A stretch of DNA of 64,000 nt, from positions 310,001-374,000 of the forward strand of contig JARBJD010000019.1 in NCBI GenBank assembly GCA_033064195.1, in the 5' to 3' direction. The DNA comes from Blattamonas nauphoetae. Lineage: Eukaryota > Preaxostyla > Oxymonadida. A program made the position numbers and the translations under genes. Positions 1 through 10,685 of the stretch are shown here, one piece after another; position 1 is the first letter of the stretch; each line of letters opens with the position of its first letter. The notes below the pieces were generated by a model, which did not search any database, was not told the origin of the DNA, and saw only the letters and a list, made by a program, of their open reading frames with translations.

Positions 1-191
1 GGAACAGACACGATGAACAAAGAATAGATGACGAACAGAGTTTCATTGACAAGGTGAGCTTCCGAAAACAAAAAAAGAGTGAGAAGAACGAGTGATGTCA
101 TCGTATCTGAGAAGATGAGTCGATGAACAGGTCTGATTTGAGGAGATTAAGAAGATGGAGCGGATCCTCCCAACATTCATTTCTTTTCCCG

Positions 192-1287
192 ATGACCTTT
201 GAAAATCGTATTTATCATAGCCCACGTGATCGTCTTCAACTAAAAAGTCTGCTTTTTGTCTTATATCATTTTCCCCAGCAAGATGCAACCCGTGTCCATC
301 AATCTACTGCTTGCTCGGCCTTTGTGCAGTCGGAGGCGGGGTGTATGCCATGGCCAGGTTTGACATGTGGTACCTTTCGGCGGTGTGTTTCTCTTTTAAT
401 TATGTCTCCTCTTAGGCTGTCTTCACTCCTCTCGTGTTCGTACTGGCATTCATTGTTTGTTATTTCACGGTTGAAGGCTCCGCAGCTTCAACACCTTATT
501 ATTCTCCTTTTTCCTGACGTTCTATTGTTGAATATCTTCTGATTTTTTTCTGCTCATCTCTGCCATCAATCTGATCTCTTTTTTTCAGAACATTCTCATT
601 ACACACCTTACCACAACTACAATCACCCTCGATCCTGTTAATGATGAATTCACATTCAGAGTGACCCCATCGTTGTTCTCTCGTCTGTTCTGTAAGAAGG
701 AAACATTCAGTCGGGAAAAACTCCATGATATTACGATGGTATCATTCACAACAAAACACTCACATGTATCAAACAGACGGAATCCGTATGATGAAGACGG
801 GAGACTCTTAGTGGACCCGCGAAATGGAAAGAAAACACACGCTCGGATGAAGTGTCGATTGCACACCACAATTCAGAAATACATTTGTTCGCAATATCTC
901 TCATTCGAGGAACTGCAAGTGTTGGTTGATTTTGTTCATGAATATCGCGGATGGGCAATGCAAAACGGATTAGTGAATCCTCTATTGGTTCCCGCAAATT
1001 TCAGAGAATTACTCGCTCAACGTGCCGAGCCAGCAGCTGAACTGCCCAATAGAATGAACGCCCAGGCGCCTTATATGGCTGGGTCTGACTCAGCAGAGCT
1101 GAATTCGTTGTATTCCTATCGTCCGCCGCTGCCATCTCAAAGCGACTCTTATGCTCCTGCTTCTCTGCCTCCGTATGCGTATGCCCCTGCTCCGGCAACA
1201 GGACAACCTGATGTCACCACTTCTTATCCCGCCGACCCACCAAGTTCGCTGCCTTTGAAAGATGAAGATGAACCAGATGTGTTTTAA
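192..1287 (+). CDS. Two-TM membrane protein with compact cytosolic domain and Pro-rich tail, copy A
   Basis: Spliced model: exon 1 192-246, exon 2 279-382, exon 3 from 416 (donor uncertain; GTTTGTTA or GTTGAAGG both keep phase 0), last exon 589-1287. Exon 2 encodes a hydrophobic stretch ending AVGGGVYAMAR and exon 3 a second one (TPLVFVLAFIVCYF), giving a membrane hairpin. The last exon holds a ~120-residue conserved domain (SRLFCKK, SHVSNRRNPYDE, GRLLVDPRNGKKTHA, QYLSFEELQVL) and a Pro/Tyr/Ala-rich tail ending in an acidic KDEDEP. A membrane hairpin followed by a small mixed domain recalls bacterial-type PH-domain membrane proteins, but I do not recognise the family. The gene is convergent with the winged-helix gene downstream. 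The second copy (29603-30703, minus strand) keeps the same phases and TM hairpin, which supports the model. The start is the first ATG of the conserved exon 1. Confidence 0.7.
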
Positions 1288-1529
1288 CGGGTGAATGCTA
1301 TTTGACTCTTAAATAGCTCTATGTTTGTGCTTTCTTGGTTTTCCATGTGTTTTATTGGTTTATTCATCATTTTCTGTGTCATTGATGTGTTGAGATTCGG
1401 ATCTTGTTTCTTCGTGATTCTCGAACAATCGAAGACACAAATCATTATCAAAATGCACTTTGAGAGAAATAAACGTGATAATCAAGATGTGAAATCATTA
1501 TTGTGGGAATCAAGACAGTGAAGTGAATG

Positions 1530-3238
1530 TCACTCTTCGGGCCCAAACAGATCCATCCAACTTCGCTCCACCTTCCACTCTTTCTCAATCGTCTTCTTTC
1601 CCTCCGCTGTCTCCTTCGGCGAGATTGCTGTGGGCACGTCGCTCTCCTTCCAGTCCAGCACAGCCACTGAACACTTCCGACCACTCCCAACCACTTCCTT
1701 CTCCTTCTCCTTCCTCTTCCCCCAGCTCTCTCCGCCCTCACCCGCAATCGGTCCTGCCATTGCCAAGTGCTGCCTCACATGCCCTCCTCTCCCCTTCCCG
1801 TCCTCTCTCCGTCTCTTCGGCGTCACCACATTCACCCACTCCCATCCTCCCCCAACCCCCAATCCCTTCCGCCTCTCCCCAACCACTCCCGTCTTCGGCG
1901 TCGGTGCAACTGCCGAGCTCAGCGAACGAGGCTGCGACGACGGAAACACAGACGGGTCGGGGACTCGCTGAAGCGGAATGTGATGGTGAAGACGAAGCGA
2001 CGCGATCTGATCAGCCTCTCTTCGCTCCTCGTCCTTCCCGTCTCCTCCCCCAACTCCCGACGACCCAAAATTCCACACTCCCCCTTCCCCTCTCTCCATC
2101 TCCCGACTCTCCTCCACAAGTCGCACGCCTTCCCCCAAATCCGAGAATCCAGTCACAACCATCGACGCCGAGTGGTGAGCCGTCAGCAGGTGCGGCAGAA
2201 GCGAGAACGGGCACGGAAGACGCCCAACCTCAAACGGAACGAACGACAGCGTCGGCGCTGACCCAAACACCTCACTCGCCTTCTGCCCTGCCATCTCTCC
2301 CACTCGCCCATGAGCACGCACTCCAACTCCACTCTTCCCCATCTTCCCACAAACGCCCTCCAACACATCCTCTTCCTCTCGCTCTGCCATCCGCACACTC
2401 TCCTTCACTCCCTCCTGCATCCCCATCATCTCAAGCAGATCTCGACGCACACGCTCCTCGGCCGCTTTCCCCACAAATCCCCCTTCTGCCCCAAGGACAC
2501 CCACTCCACTCCCACCAACCCCTTCCCTCCCTCTCTCACCCTCCAACCCCAGCACACCCCACTCCACACTTCCCATCCCTCCCTCCCACACAACTCCCTC
2601 CTTCCGCCCAACAAACTTCCCAATCACTCCCTCCGCCACTTCTCGCTTCAGACGGTCCTCTTCCAACAGCATCCAGTTCTTCACTCCGCGCACGTCATGC
2701 ACAGCTTGCGTCAAGCTCCCAACTGCCGACACCACAAACGACTGAAGGAAGTCCCACTGCACGGTCCGGCCTCGCTCCCTCCCTTCCTCGTCGGCTTCCG
2801 CAAACACTCGAAGCTCGTCCGCCTCGCCCTCCATCCCACGCTCCTCGCGCGACAGCCATTCCAGCGTCGACTCACTCACTCCTCGCTCTTTCTCCAAAAC
2901 AAGACCCGCCCCACGCAGAATCGACAGAAGCGCCGAAACGCGACGCCGGTCCATCCCACAACTCGTGTTCAGCTCGTCCCGACTCATCCTTCCTTCGTGC
3001 AGCGCACGCGCAAGATCGAACACTGTCGCCTTCTGTTCTCGTCCCTGCCGAACTTTCTTCCCCTTCTGGGTCCGTGCGTGTCCTCTGAGCACAAATTAGA
3101 AAAAAGAACAGCAACAAACACCATCGACGAGTCAAACGACCCTGGCCCTCCATACATCCCCAAGAATCCTCCATTAAACCCAAATTGCCCCACATTTCCA
3201 AACATCTGTCCGGATCCGGAGTTCATGTTCAGTTCCAT
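1530..3238 (-). CDS. Winged-helix DNA-binding protein, E2F/DP-like, copy A
   Basis: Exon 1 runs 3238-3120, a 35-bp intron (GTTTGTTG...GTGCTCAG) spans 3119-3085, and exon 2 runs 3084-1530. The N-terminus is Gly/Met/Phe-rich; after a basic linker (RTQKGKKVRQGREQKA) comes a ~60-residue helix-turn-helix with wing: VFDLARALHEGR, DELNTSCGMDRRRVSALL, SILRGAGLVLEKERG, ESTLEWLS. The order of L-x-x-A, RRR-V, ILxGxGLxxKK-like and wing with W matches E2F/DP winged helices, although the usual RRIYD signature is RRRVS here. The remainder (~430 aa) is Gly/Glu/Arg-rich. Expected role: sequence-specific nuclear transcription regulator, by family inference. The start at the ELN-NSGSG methionine is preferred because sequence upstream of it diverges between the two copies while downstream sequence does not. 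G+C is clearly higher than in neighbouring genes, leaving a 521-codon antisense ORF open. Confidence 0.6.
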
Positions 3239-3968
3239 GAAAAAATAAACACATTCGCACTTTGCGAACACTTTCGTTGTAATCTCTCCCTCATCCTCAT
3301 CAAAATCACATATTGTCCACAATACCCTGAATATGGATGATCAATTAAAAGAAAAAATGATGACACAAAGAGAATGAAGAATCAATCACTCAAGAAACCA
3401 TCATCATCCAGAAAACAGACAAATTCAAATCAGAAGAAGGACGATTCGATCATACCGATGCATGAAGAGCTTAAAAGGATCATGTGTCGCTTGATCATTG
3501 TCATCGCTGACAATAAAACCGTTAGACAGGAAGAAGAAGAGATGTGAAAAGTGTCAAGCTGTTTCATTCATACGGTGACAAAAGGCAGAAAAATGGAGAA
3601 ATAGTGATGGACTACACGGAAAAAATTGATGAGAACAAGTTACAGAGAATTTATGTGCGAAACAAGAGGAAAACGGACGGATCAGTGAGCCATCGCAAAA
3701 GATGATCGATTCTTTAGAGATCAAGGAACTGTATGCATTTTGTTGACTAAAATGTCATTTAAAATTCATAATTTTCCGGGCAAATGATGATAGTGCCCTC
3801 TGGACCGAGATTTAGTTTTTCATTCTAATGCCCTTTATCTTTTCTTTGATAATCTCCTCCTAGAGTATCACTATTTCAGACTCTTCTTATACGTCGGGTT
3901 TGAAATTTCTCATATCATCTCATTCTCCACAACCTTTCCTTGTTATATCTCTTTCTTGAAGGGTGTTC
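3239..3968. other. Intergenic region with duplicated 5' flank
   Basis: No convincing gene. 3239-3806 belongs to the inverted duplication; a short basic ORF at 3374-3547 (+) has a recognisable counterpart at 27342-27551 (-), with many replacements, so coding is doubtful. A splice-acceptor-like CATATTCAG lies just upstream of the winged-helix gene (~3330 on the minus strand), leaving room for an unrecognised 5' exon. From 3807 to 3968 the sequence is AT-rich and presumably holds the transporter promoter. Confidence 0.4.
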
Positions 3969-5691
3969 ATGAACCATGAACTCACACTTGTTGCCCCGGA
4001 CAACTCTCTCTTTGTAGATGATGAAGATGATGCTGATCACTTTGCTCCGTTGTTTCCTGATGATGAAAATCCAGAAGGATATTCACGTTTGCATATTTCC
4101 GACATTTTCAACTGATTTCTCTCACTATCGTGTGTCAGAGGTTAGCACTTTCACAGTCTTTGGAAACATTCTGAACTGCATTATTGGGACAGGTTGTTTC
4201 GGTCTCACTCTTTCTTTTTTCTGATTTTTTCATTCATTCCACAAACACCTCCAACACCGTCTCCCACCTCAAGCGCTTCCCAATGCCTTCTACGAAACTG
4301 GAATCCCATTAGGTGTCATCTTAATGGTCTTTTGTGCGTGTTTTTCTGTGTTAGGTGCAGTTTACGTTTGTATATTCTCTTTACACATCGATCCTTTCTC
4401 AACATCATTTTCTCTCTCTCCAGACCCTGGAAATGTCTGCACGCGCTCGAGGTCACCGATATTCCCGACTCAATGGGCTAACACATCACTCTGATATGAA
4501 TAAACTCACCTTCAAGCCTCTTGAGCTTGGTGATAGTTTGGAAGGTCTGCCTCTCGATCCCTCCCCATCAATTCTTTCTCAGAATTTTGTGGGCGGCGTG
4601 GAAACGTGTTTTCTACTGTTAACATGCTTATCTATACCATCGGTGCCCTCTGGGGATATGTTTCAATGTTTGGCTCAGCGGCAGCCAACCTCATCTCCCA
4701 CTATGTTCTCAATGAAAAAACTGAATGTATCATCGAAGCGACGCATGGCCCTTCTTGCCATGCTGTCTACTCCGTCACTGTTCTCCTGTTCGCCATCGCC
4801 ATCTTCGGAATGCTCACTCTCCGTGTATCAACCTTCTCCAGGCTGCAGCTATTTTTCACAATCTACCGTCTTGTGGCTTTTCTGCTGATTTTTGTATCGT
4901 GTTTCGTTTCTCTTGCCAAAAATGGCGCAAGATGGCTCGATAGCGATCAAGACCATCCTCCATTCACTTTCCGCTGGCAAGGATTCACCAGAATGTTCTC
5001 CTCTGCTCAATTTTCCCTGAATTGTGCAATGTCACTTCCTGGTCTGGTTCAGCCGATGAAATCTGGGAAGAAACGGGCAGCCCAAGTTTCGGTGTTTGCC
5101 ATGGTATTCTCCTGCATTATCTTTATTTTTATGGGAGTCATCTGCTCACTTACTATCGGCGATGATGTTCTCGTCTTTTTCATCTTGAATTATGGCAAAT
5201 TCGGAAAGAATGGATTCTCTAAGTCGTCGACTTATGAAGAATCGTTTTTCTCGGTTTTTATCAAGTTAACAGTGATGCTTTTTCCGCTTCTCAACATTCT
5301 GTCGTCTTTTCCCATCCTGTTGAACACTCTTACTGCTGCCCTCACACCATCCATTCCTGAGAAGTGGTCAGCTCGCCTTGGCTCACTCTCAGTCGTTCTA
5401 ATCAAGTATGCGCTGGCCCTCTGCCCATTCTTTCTTGCCCTCTTCTTCCCTGACCTTGGCATCATTATTGATTTCTGTGGGCTGGATGCAGTCTTTGTGG
5501 GCATCCTCATTCCTGCGTTTGGACAACTAATCTCTCGAAAACGCAGCAAAGGAGCTGTCTCCACTCCTTATTCTGGGTTCTGGTCCCACGAGTGTTTTTC
5601 GTATCTCCTTCTTGTTTATGGCTTGATTGTCTTTTTGTACAATCTTGCGATCTTCATATTCACTTATTTCGTCAAAATTGGCAAGTCTTAG
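3969..5691 (+). CDS. Amino acid transporter, AAAP (SLC32/36/38) family
   Basis: Five exons fit one frame: 3969-4086, 4139-4201, 4274-4365, 4424-4544 and 4583-5691. The acidic cytosolic N-terminus leads into the first membrane helix, whose spliced product reads NCIIGTGCFALPNAFYETG, the family's typical unwound TM1 motif (I-x-G-x-G-x-x-x-LP). A second helix (VILMVFCACFSVLGAVY) and a loop containing EEFCGRRGNVFST follow, then about nine more hydrophobic segments ending at YNLAIFIFTYF. Total length is about 490 residues with roughly eleven helices, normal for the family. Members move neutral amino acids with protons or sodium across plasma or vacuolar membranes; the substrate here cannot be read from sequence. 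Introns are 38-72 bp. The ATG at 3969 opens the exon and has no upstream in-frame competitor. Confidence 0.85.
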
Positions 5692-5791
5692 TTTTATCAC
5701 TTCACCTTGAAGATATCTGAATCATTTTTGAAGAAAATCGATCAAACCCATGAATTCAAAAGTGTCGGGTTGATCGTCATCTCTCTTTCAA

Positions 5792-7599
5792 ATGGCAGTG
5801 ATGTTCATCTGGAAAGGATGTAACAAAATCCGAATGCGTAGCATGACATGTTTTGATGGATTCATGGGCGCCTTTGTCATGTATACCTCGTCCATTCAAT
5901 CAATTCTTCATATACCGTTCAATCACTTGACTAGGGGGATTCAACTGGCGGTCGTGATTACATACTACTTCATTGTGACCCCTTATCTTGCCACCATCAA
6001 TAAATTTCTCTCATTCATTCTTGGGGTCATCTTCGCATTCTTGATGTTCCTTGACATCATGGCTTATCAAGGAGTGTTGTATGTTCCGTCGTCCCTTTGT
6101 TTCATCTTCTCTTTTGTGTTGTTTCGATGAATAGTTGGATGGATCCAGGTTAGCCATTTGCCATCGTGATCATCTTTGGAACAACATATCCCACCATTTT
6201 ATGCACATATTCTCCTTTCTTAACACGTCTCAGGAACACAAGATCAAAGATGGGCTGATGAGAAAAATCGAGAAGTTGAAGCAAAGGCATTAATCCTTCG
6301 TCGCGAGTTTGAAGAACAAGAACGTGAAAGACTCTCTAACATAGCCTCTGAAAGGTTTTAACCATCATCCGTACATCCTACTCACTGTTTTCTCCCATTT
6401 ATCATCTTATTCTCTTCATCGGTGTTCAGTGCAAACCTCGGAGAAACTGATCTATCTCCACAAGGAGATCTCTCGCAAATTCAAGAGCCTCAAAGGCCCT
6501 ATGCCATTCAGGAAATGGATACGTTTCGTCTTGTTTCAACAAACACCAATACCCAGCAAGGAACTGCATCGCACATGTCTGTCATTCTTATCTCCTCTCT
6601 CTCGACAATTTGCTCTTCTTCCCCATTTTTCGTATCATTCATCTCATTTTCTCTCTCTCATCTCTTTTTCGCCATCTTCCCATTCAGGACTCTCGAGCCA
6701 CCCTGTCTCATTACTTCTTTCATCACTTTCCACACTCTCCCATCATTCCTCTCATTTTCTAGACACATACGCCAGAGTGGCACGATATCTCGGATATTCG
6801 TATTGTGAGAAATGTCAAAGTGTCCGGCCAGACCGAGCCCACCACTGCTCAATCTGCAAACGATGTGTGATGCGAATGGACCATCATTGTTTGCTATTTC
6901 GCTCTTCAAAATGCAATTTTTGTCGGTTTTTCCATTTCTCTGCGTCAGGTCCGTTCACAGGAAATTGTATTGGACAGTACAATCACAAACACTTCATCAT
7001 CTTTCTTCTCTACACCTGCCTCGCTGGAGTGTTCTATGTTGCCTTCTCCATCCTCACTGTTGCCTCTGTGTGCTCTTCTTCATCATCATCTCTCAATTCC
7101 TCTCTCCCATACACAAATTTCATGATTTCTCATCTTCGTCCAGATCTTGACAAACGACCCGACGTCCATGACGATCCAACTGATCTCGATTCTCATCACT
7201 GTCATGTTTGTCATCACACTCGCTCTCTCCGCAATCATGATGCTCACTACGCATTGTTATTTCTGTTTCTCCAATCTGACCACACTCGACGACCCAACGT
7301 CCAATATCAAACGAAAGTTCCGGAGACGAACAAGAATTCAGAATGCAATGACGATCTTTGGAAGAACAAAGAAACAGTTTGTCAGACTCGTTTTCCCGAC
7401 CGTGTTGGTTCTGTTCTTTGAGTGTTTTTGTTATTCTGATCGCATCATCCAACACACAAACTCACCTCCTCTCTTTCTTTCTCTTTTCTTTCTCTTTTCT
7501 TGTCAATGCAGCTGGTGGAACCCTCTCATCATCCCCGACGTCTCCGAAGATGAACTGTATAACGCTGAAAAAATCAATCTTCTTTCTGACTTTGAATAA
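5792..7599 (+). CDS. DHHC-type palmitoyltransferase
   Basis: This multi-exon gene encodes a membrane S-acyltransferase. The N-terminal exon (5792-6078) has two hydrophobic helices. A 14-nt exon at 6135-6148 completes the DPG motif (FWMDPG) that follows TM2 in the family. A coiled, charged linker (exon from 6234) and a basic exon (~6430-6575) lead to the zinc-binding cysteine-rich domain YCEKCQSVRPDRAHHCSICK, then MDHHC interrupted exactly at the catalytic cysteine by an intron (donor GTTTGCTA) and resumed as PFTGNCIGQYNHKHF. Helices 3 and 4 follow, with a TT-x-[ED]-like LTTLDD. The last exon, after a long polypyrimidine-rich intron, reads WWNPLIIPDVSEDE and ends near 7599. All catalytic features are present. 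Boundaries of the linker exons between 6230 and 6580 are uncertain, and the start could be one of four close methionines. Confidence 0.85.
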
Positions 7600-7753
7600 G
7601 TTAGTCCAAGCTTGCATAAAACAACATTTCACTTATCTGTTCGATTTCCGTTGGGATCTGTGATGATTTTATTGAAATCAAACGAGATTTTACAGACTTT
7701 TGAATTTTCATCGATGTGATTCACATAATTGTTGAGTTCGTTGTGAGAAATAA

Positions 7754-10495
7754 ATGTTAAGGGTCCATTTTGAACTCTTTTTTATGCAGTCCCAACGACC
7801 ATCTAATGAGTTCCGTGTTCAACAAAGGTCTGGATATATGAATTGGCCTGCCATTGCGCAGCTCAACATGGATTATATCAGGGAGAATTCCGATCTTAGC
7901 CAGCTGAACGCTCTTCTCAATGATCTGACCTTTTCAATCGTCACTGAACAGATATTATCTCAACAGTCACCTCATGCAATCCTTAATCTCATTCATTCTC
8001 TCCAAATCTCGGTGGAATATCTCTTTTACACGCAGACTCAAATGGTGAACCTCCAAAACAAGCATCTACAGAACTTAGAAAAGAACAAAGAGAAGATTGT
8101 CTCACTTCAAGCCAATGTTGCTGAACTCAAGAAAAAGGAAAAAGAGAAAGATCAACAAATTAAGGCACTTGAAGGGATTCAAGACATCTTTATTGAGAAG
8201 CACCCTGAACTCTTCTGTCCAGAGTGTACACGCCTTTTTCGCACGCGAACAGCACTGGAGAGTCATTTTCGAAAACATCATCCACATTCGTCTCTTCCAG
8301 ATGCACATTCACATTCCTCTGACAGCGAACACGAAAAGAAACAATCAGAACACAACAAAAGACTGGAGACAATGATTAAATCTCTGCAAGCCGACTTAAA
8401 GCAGAGTCAAATCGAGAATAGATCGAAGGAAGAAATGCTTGCTAAAATTATGACCGAAATGCAAATGATCTCCCAGAATCAACAAAACTTGAAAGAATCT
8501 CAACTGAACGAGTCTGACCAAAAGGAAAGAGAATTGGAAGCGAGACTCCTTCAGAAAGAGCGGGAGAATTCCGATTTGCAACGAAAACTCGCAGAATCAC
8601 AAGCGAAAAGTGAAGAAATCTCTTCATTGTACCAATCACAACAGAGCCAACTTATGAAGAGTATGGAACAAACAAGAAGAGAAGCTGAAGAGAAGGAGCA
8701 GCAATTGTTGGAAGAAAAGAGGAAACTTGAAGAGGAAAAGAAAAAGGAGGAAGAGGAGAGAAAGAAGGCAGAAGAGGAGAAACAAAGGATTGAAGAGGAG
8801 AAAATGAAGCTTGAGGAGGAACAACGGAAGAAAGATGAGGAAAAAAGGCAAGAAGAAGCACTTCGAAGGAAGGAACAAGACGACCAGATTAGGAAGCTTC
8901 AAGAACGCCAAGATCTGATCACAAAAACCGAAAAATCACTCCAAGATGATCGAGAAGGGTCAGATAATGCGCATAAACCGCTTCCTGTCATCAGACCCCC
9001 CATACACAAAAAAGGGAAGAAGAAAAAAGAAGAATCGAAAGACGACTCAGACAAGGACGTTGAAGACGCCAAAGATGGTTCTTCAGCGAACGATAGTTTC
9101 GAGTCGATGAACGAACTTCTCGAAAACTTCCATCGTCGTCCGTCACACGTCAAATACAACAAAGACACAAAACTGTTCCGTAGAATATCATTCGAGCATC
9201 CATCGCTGACCAGTTGTTACCCATTTTCTCTCACCGAACTGCGGGATGGCCGGAAAGAGGTGGATGAGGCGTTTATTGAGGAACTGGCGCTGTTTGGAGT
9301 GGATGAACAGGAAGGCAAACCTCGATTGGCAAAACACGAAGTGGACAGAAAAAGGAGAGAAAGGAAGGAAGACTGGCAAAAGAGGACAGGAAGAGAGAAG
9401 AACGAGCGGAAGGAAGTGGAACAGACGCTCGAAGAAGAATGGAAGAACCCAAATCCACGTCGGTTGTCAGAATTTCTGAAAAATAAAATCGGTTTGGTCA
9501 TGATGCAGCTGAAATGGGAAAAAGAAGACGAAATCCGGCGGACACAGAAGGAGATGGAACTTCGGAAGATGTCCAGATCAAAAGGAAAGAAGGGGAAAGC
9601 GTTTGATCCGAATGAAACATTAAAAGAAGATAGTGAAGAGGAGAGACAGCGAGTTGTGGAAAGGAGGGACGAATTGAAGAATGAGCGAAAGGAGTGGAAA
9701 AGGACAGATGAGACGACGATGCGAACCAGGTTGAGGGAAATGATGGATGTGATGCTGTATGGAGTGGAGGAGGAAGGAAGAGAGGAAGACAGCGAAGGAT
9801 GGGACGAAAGGGGAGAGGGCGAAGAGGAAGGGAAGAGAAAGACGAGTCGGAGAGAGAAGAGCAGAGACCGTGACAACCACACTTCCGATGACGATTCGGA
9901 AAGTGAGAAGCGAAGACCGAAGCGACGACGATTGGAAGTGTTGCGGAGAAACGAGGAGGAAAGTGTGAGTGGAATGGAATCTCTCGACCGATCATTCGAA
10001 GAAGAAGAAGAAGATGAGGAAGAAGAAGAGTGGGAAGAAGAGGAAGGGCACGAAGGACTCCCTGACAATGCGAGTCAGCATAGTGAGCACGGGGACGAAC
10101 ACCACAGCGTCTCTGCCTCTGCTTCGTCGAGCGAGGACGAGACGGGAGAAGAGATGATCGCTGCGATGGCCAACGAACGAGCCAGACACGCGAAAGATCA
10201 ACAATCGCCTTCGGATGAGGAAGGGGAAAGCGAGAAGAGCAGTGAAGAACAGTCGGTGTCCGCAGAGAGTGAAAAATGCGAGTCAAACGATGAGGCTGTC
10301 TCACCACCACATCCTTCATCATCAGAATCAGACAGCGAGCAACAAGAGCAGCTGGATAGGCGAGACCAGTCGCCGAAAAGGTCGGCACGAGCAGGATCTC
10401 GGTCCCCGCCACTTGATGAGTCGGATTCAGAACCACCGAAAACGAGGAAGACGAGGAAGAGTCCGAAAGAGACGGAACACTTCTATCCTCGCTGA
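7754..10495 (+). CDS. DZIP1-like: DZIP1/Iguana-like basal-body protein
   Basis: One uninterrupted ORF of 913 codons. Residues ~20-150 match the DZIP1 N-terminal domain (FRVQQRSGYMNWPAIAQLN, then SIVTEQ, LIHSLQISVEYLFYTQ), followed by a coiled coil and a single C2H2 zinc finger near residues 153-177 (CPECTRLF...ESHFRKHH), the hallmark order of DZIP1/DZIP1L. Long Glu/Lys/Arg coiled coil occupies ~190-400. The C-terminal half is highly charged with acidic runs and Ser-Asp/Ser-Glu clusters that look like casein-kinase targets. Animal homologues sit at the mother centriole/basal body and are needed for cilium formation and Hedgehog signalling; in a protist the basal-body role is the safer inference. 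Met at 7787 fits the conserved domain at least as well as 7754. It is the only strong flagellar marker in the window. Confidence 0.75.
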   Translation: MLRVHFELFFMQSQRPSNEFRVQQRSGYMNWPAIAQLNMDYIRENSDLSQLNALLNDLTFSIVTEQILSQQSPHAILNLIHSLQISVEYLFYTQTQMVNLQNKHLQNLEKNKEKIVSLQANVAELKKKEKEKDQQIKALEGIQDIFIEKHPELFCPECTRLFRTRTALESHFRKHHPHSSLPDAHSHSSDSEHEKKQSEHNKRLETMIKSLQADLKQSQIENRSKEEMLAKIMTEMQMISQNQQNLKESQLNESDQKERELEARLLQKERENSDLQRKLAESQAKSEEISSLYQSQQSQLMKSMEQTRREAEEKEQQLLEEKRKLEEEKKKEEEERKKAEEEKQRIEEEKMKLEEEQRKKDEEKRQEEALRRKEQDDQIRKLQERQDLITKTEKSLQDDREGSDNAHKPLPVIRPPIHKKGKKKKEESKDDSDKDVEDAKDGSSANDSFESMNELLENFHRRPSHVKYNKDTKLFRRISFEHPSLTSCYPFSLTELRDGRKEVDEAFIEELALFGVDEQEGKPRLAKHEVDRKRRERKEDWQKRTGREKNERKEVEQTLEEEWKNPNPRRLSEFLKNKIGLVMMQLKWEKEDEIRRTQKEMELRKMSRSKGKKGKAFDPNETLKEDSEEERQRVVERRDELKNERKEWKRTDETTMRTRLREMMDVMLYGVEEEGREEDSEGWDERGEGEEEGKRKTSRREKSRDRDNHTSDDDSESEKRRPKRRRLEVLRRNEEESVSGMESLDRSFEEEEEDEEEEEWEEEEGHEGLPDNASQHSEHGDEHHSVSASASSSEDETGEEMIAAMANERARHAKDQQSPSDEEGESEKSSEEQSVSAESEKCESNDEAVSPPHPSSSESDSEQQEQLDRRDQSPKRSARAGSRSPPLDESDSEPPKTRKTRKSPKETEHFYPR

Positions 10496-10685
10496 ACTAT
10501 TGTTTTTATTTCCGGCTGACCCATTATCTTTATTTGTCTTGATTTCACACGCACTTAGCTTCCTGTTTTACGCGCACTGATTCCGGAAAGAAGATCAAAA
10601 GGAAGAACAGCAAATAAACACTGATAGACGAACAAAGATGTTAGAAAACCTCGTAAACAACAACTAAAAGATAGAACAGAACAGA

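Larger units (their letters stand above)
192..3806. repeat. Inverted segmental duplication, arm 1 (two-gene block)
   Basis: This stretch matches the reverse complement of 27084-30703. Both arms carry the two-TM protein gene and the winged-helix gene in convergent orientation plus several hundred bases of the winged-helix 5' flank. Similarity ends near CCCTCTGGA at ~3806. At the outer end it fades just upstream of the membrane protein start codon. Identity is uneven: near complete across the winged-helix gene, low in introns and in the N-terminal half of the membrane protein. Confidence 0.9.

Noticed and set aside
1-191. Gene at the left edge of the window
   Set aside because: Short ORFs on both strands, no conserved motif and no match in the other arm of the duplication. 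Probably the 5' flank of the two-TM gene.
3374-3547. Short basic ORF upstream of winged-helix copy A with a counterpart at 27342-27551
   Set aside because: The frame is shared, but replacements are frequent and starts differ, as expected for a non-coding flank. Kept only as a note in the gap entry.
9217-10436. Long Ser/Leu/Phe-rich minus-strand ORFs under the DZIP1-like gene
   Set aside because: They mirror the Glu/Lys-rich coiled coil on the plus strand and contain no independent domain.
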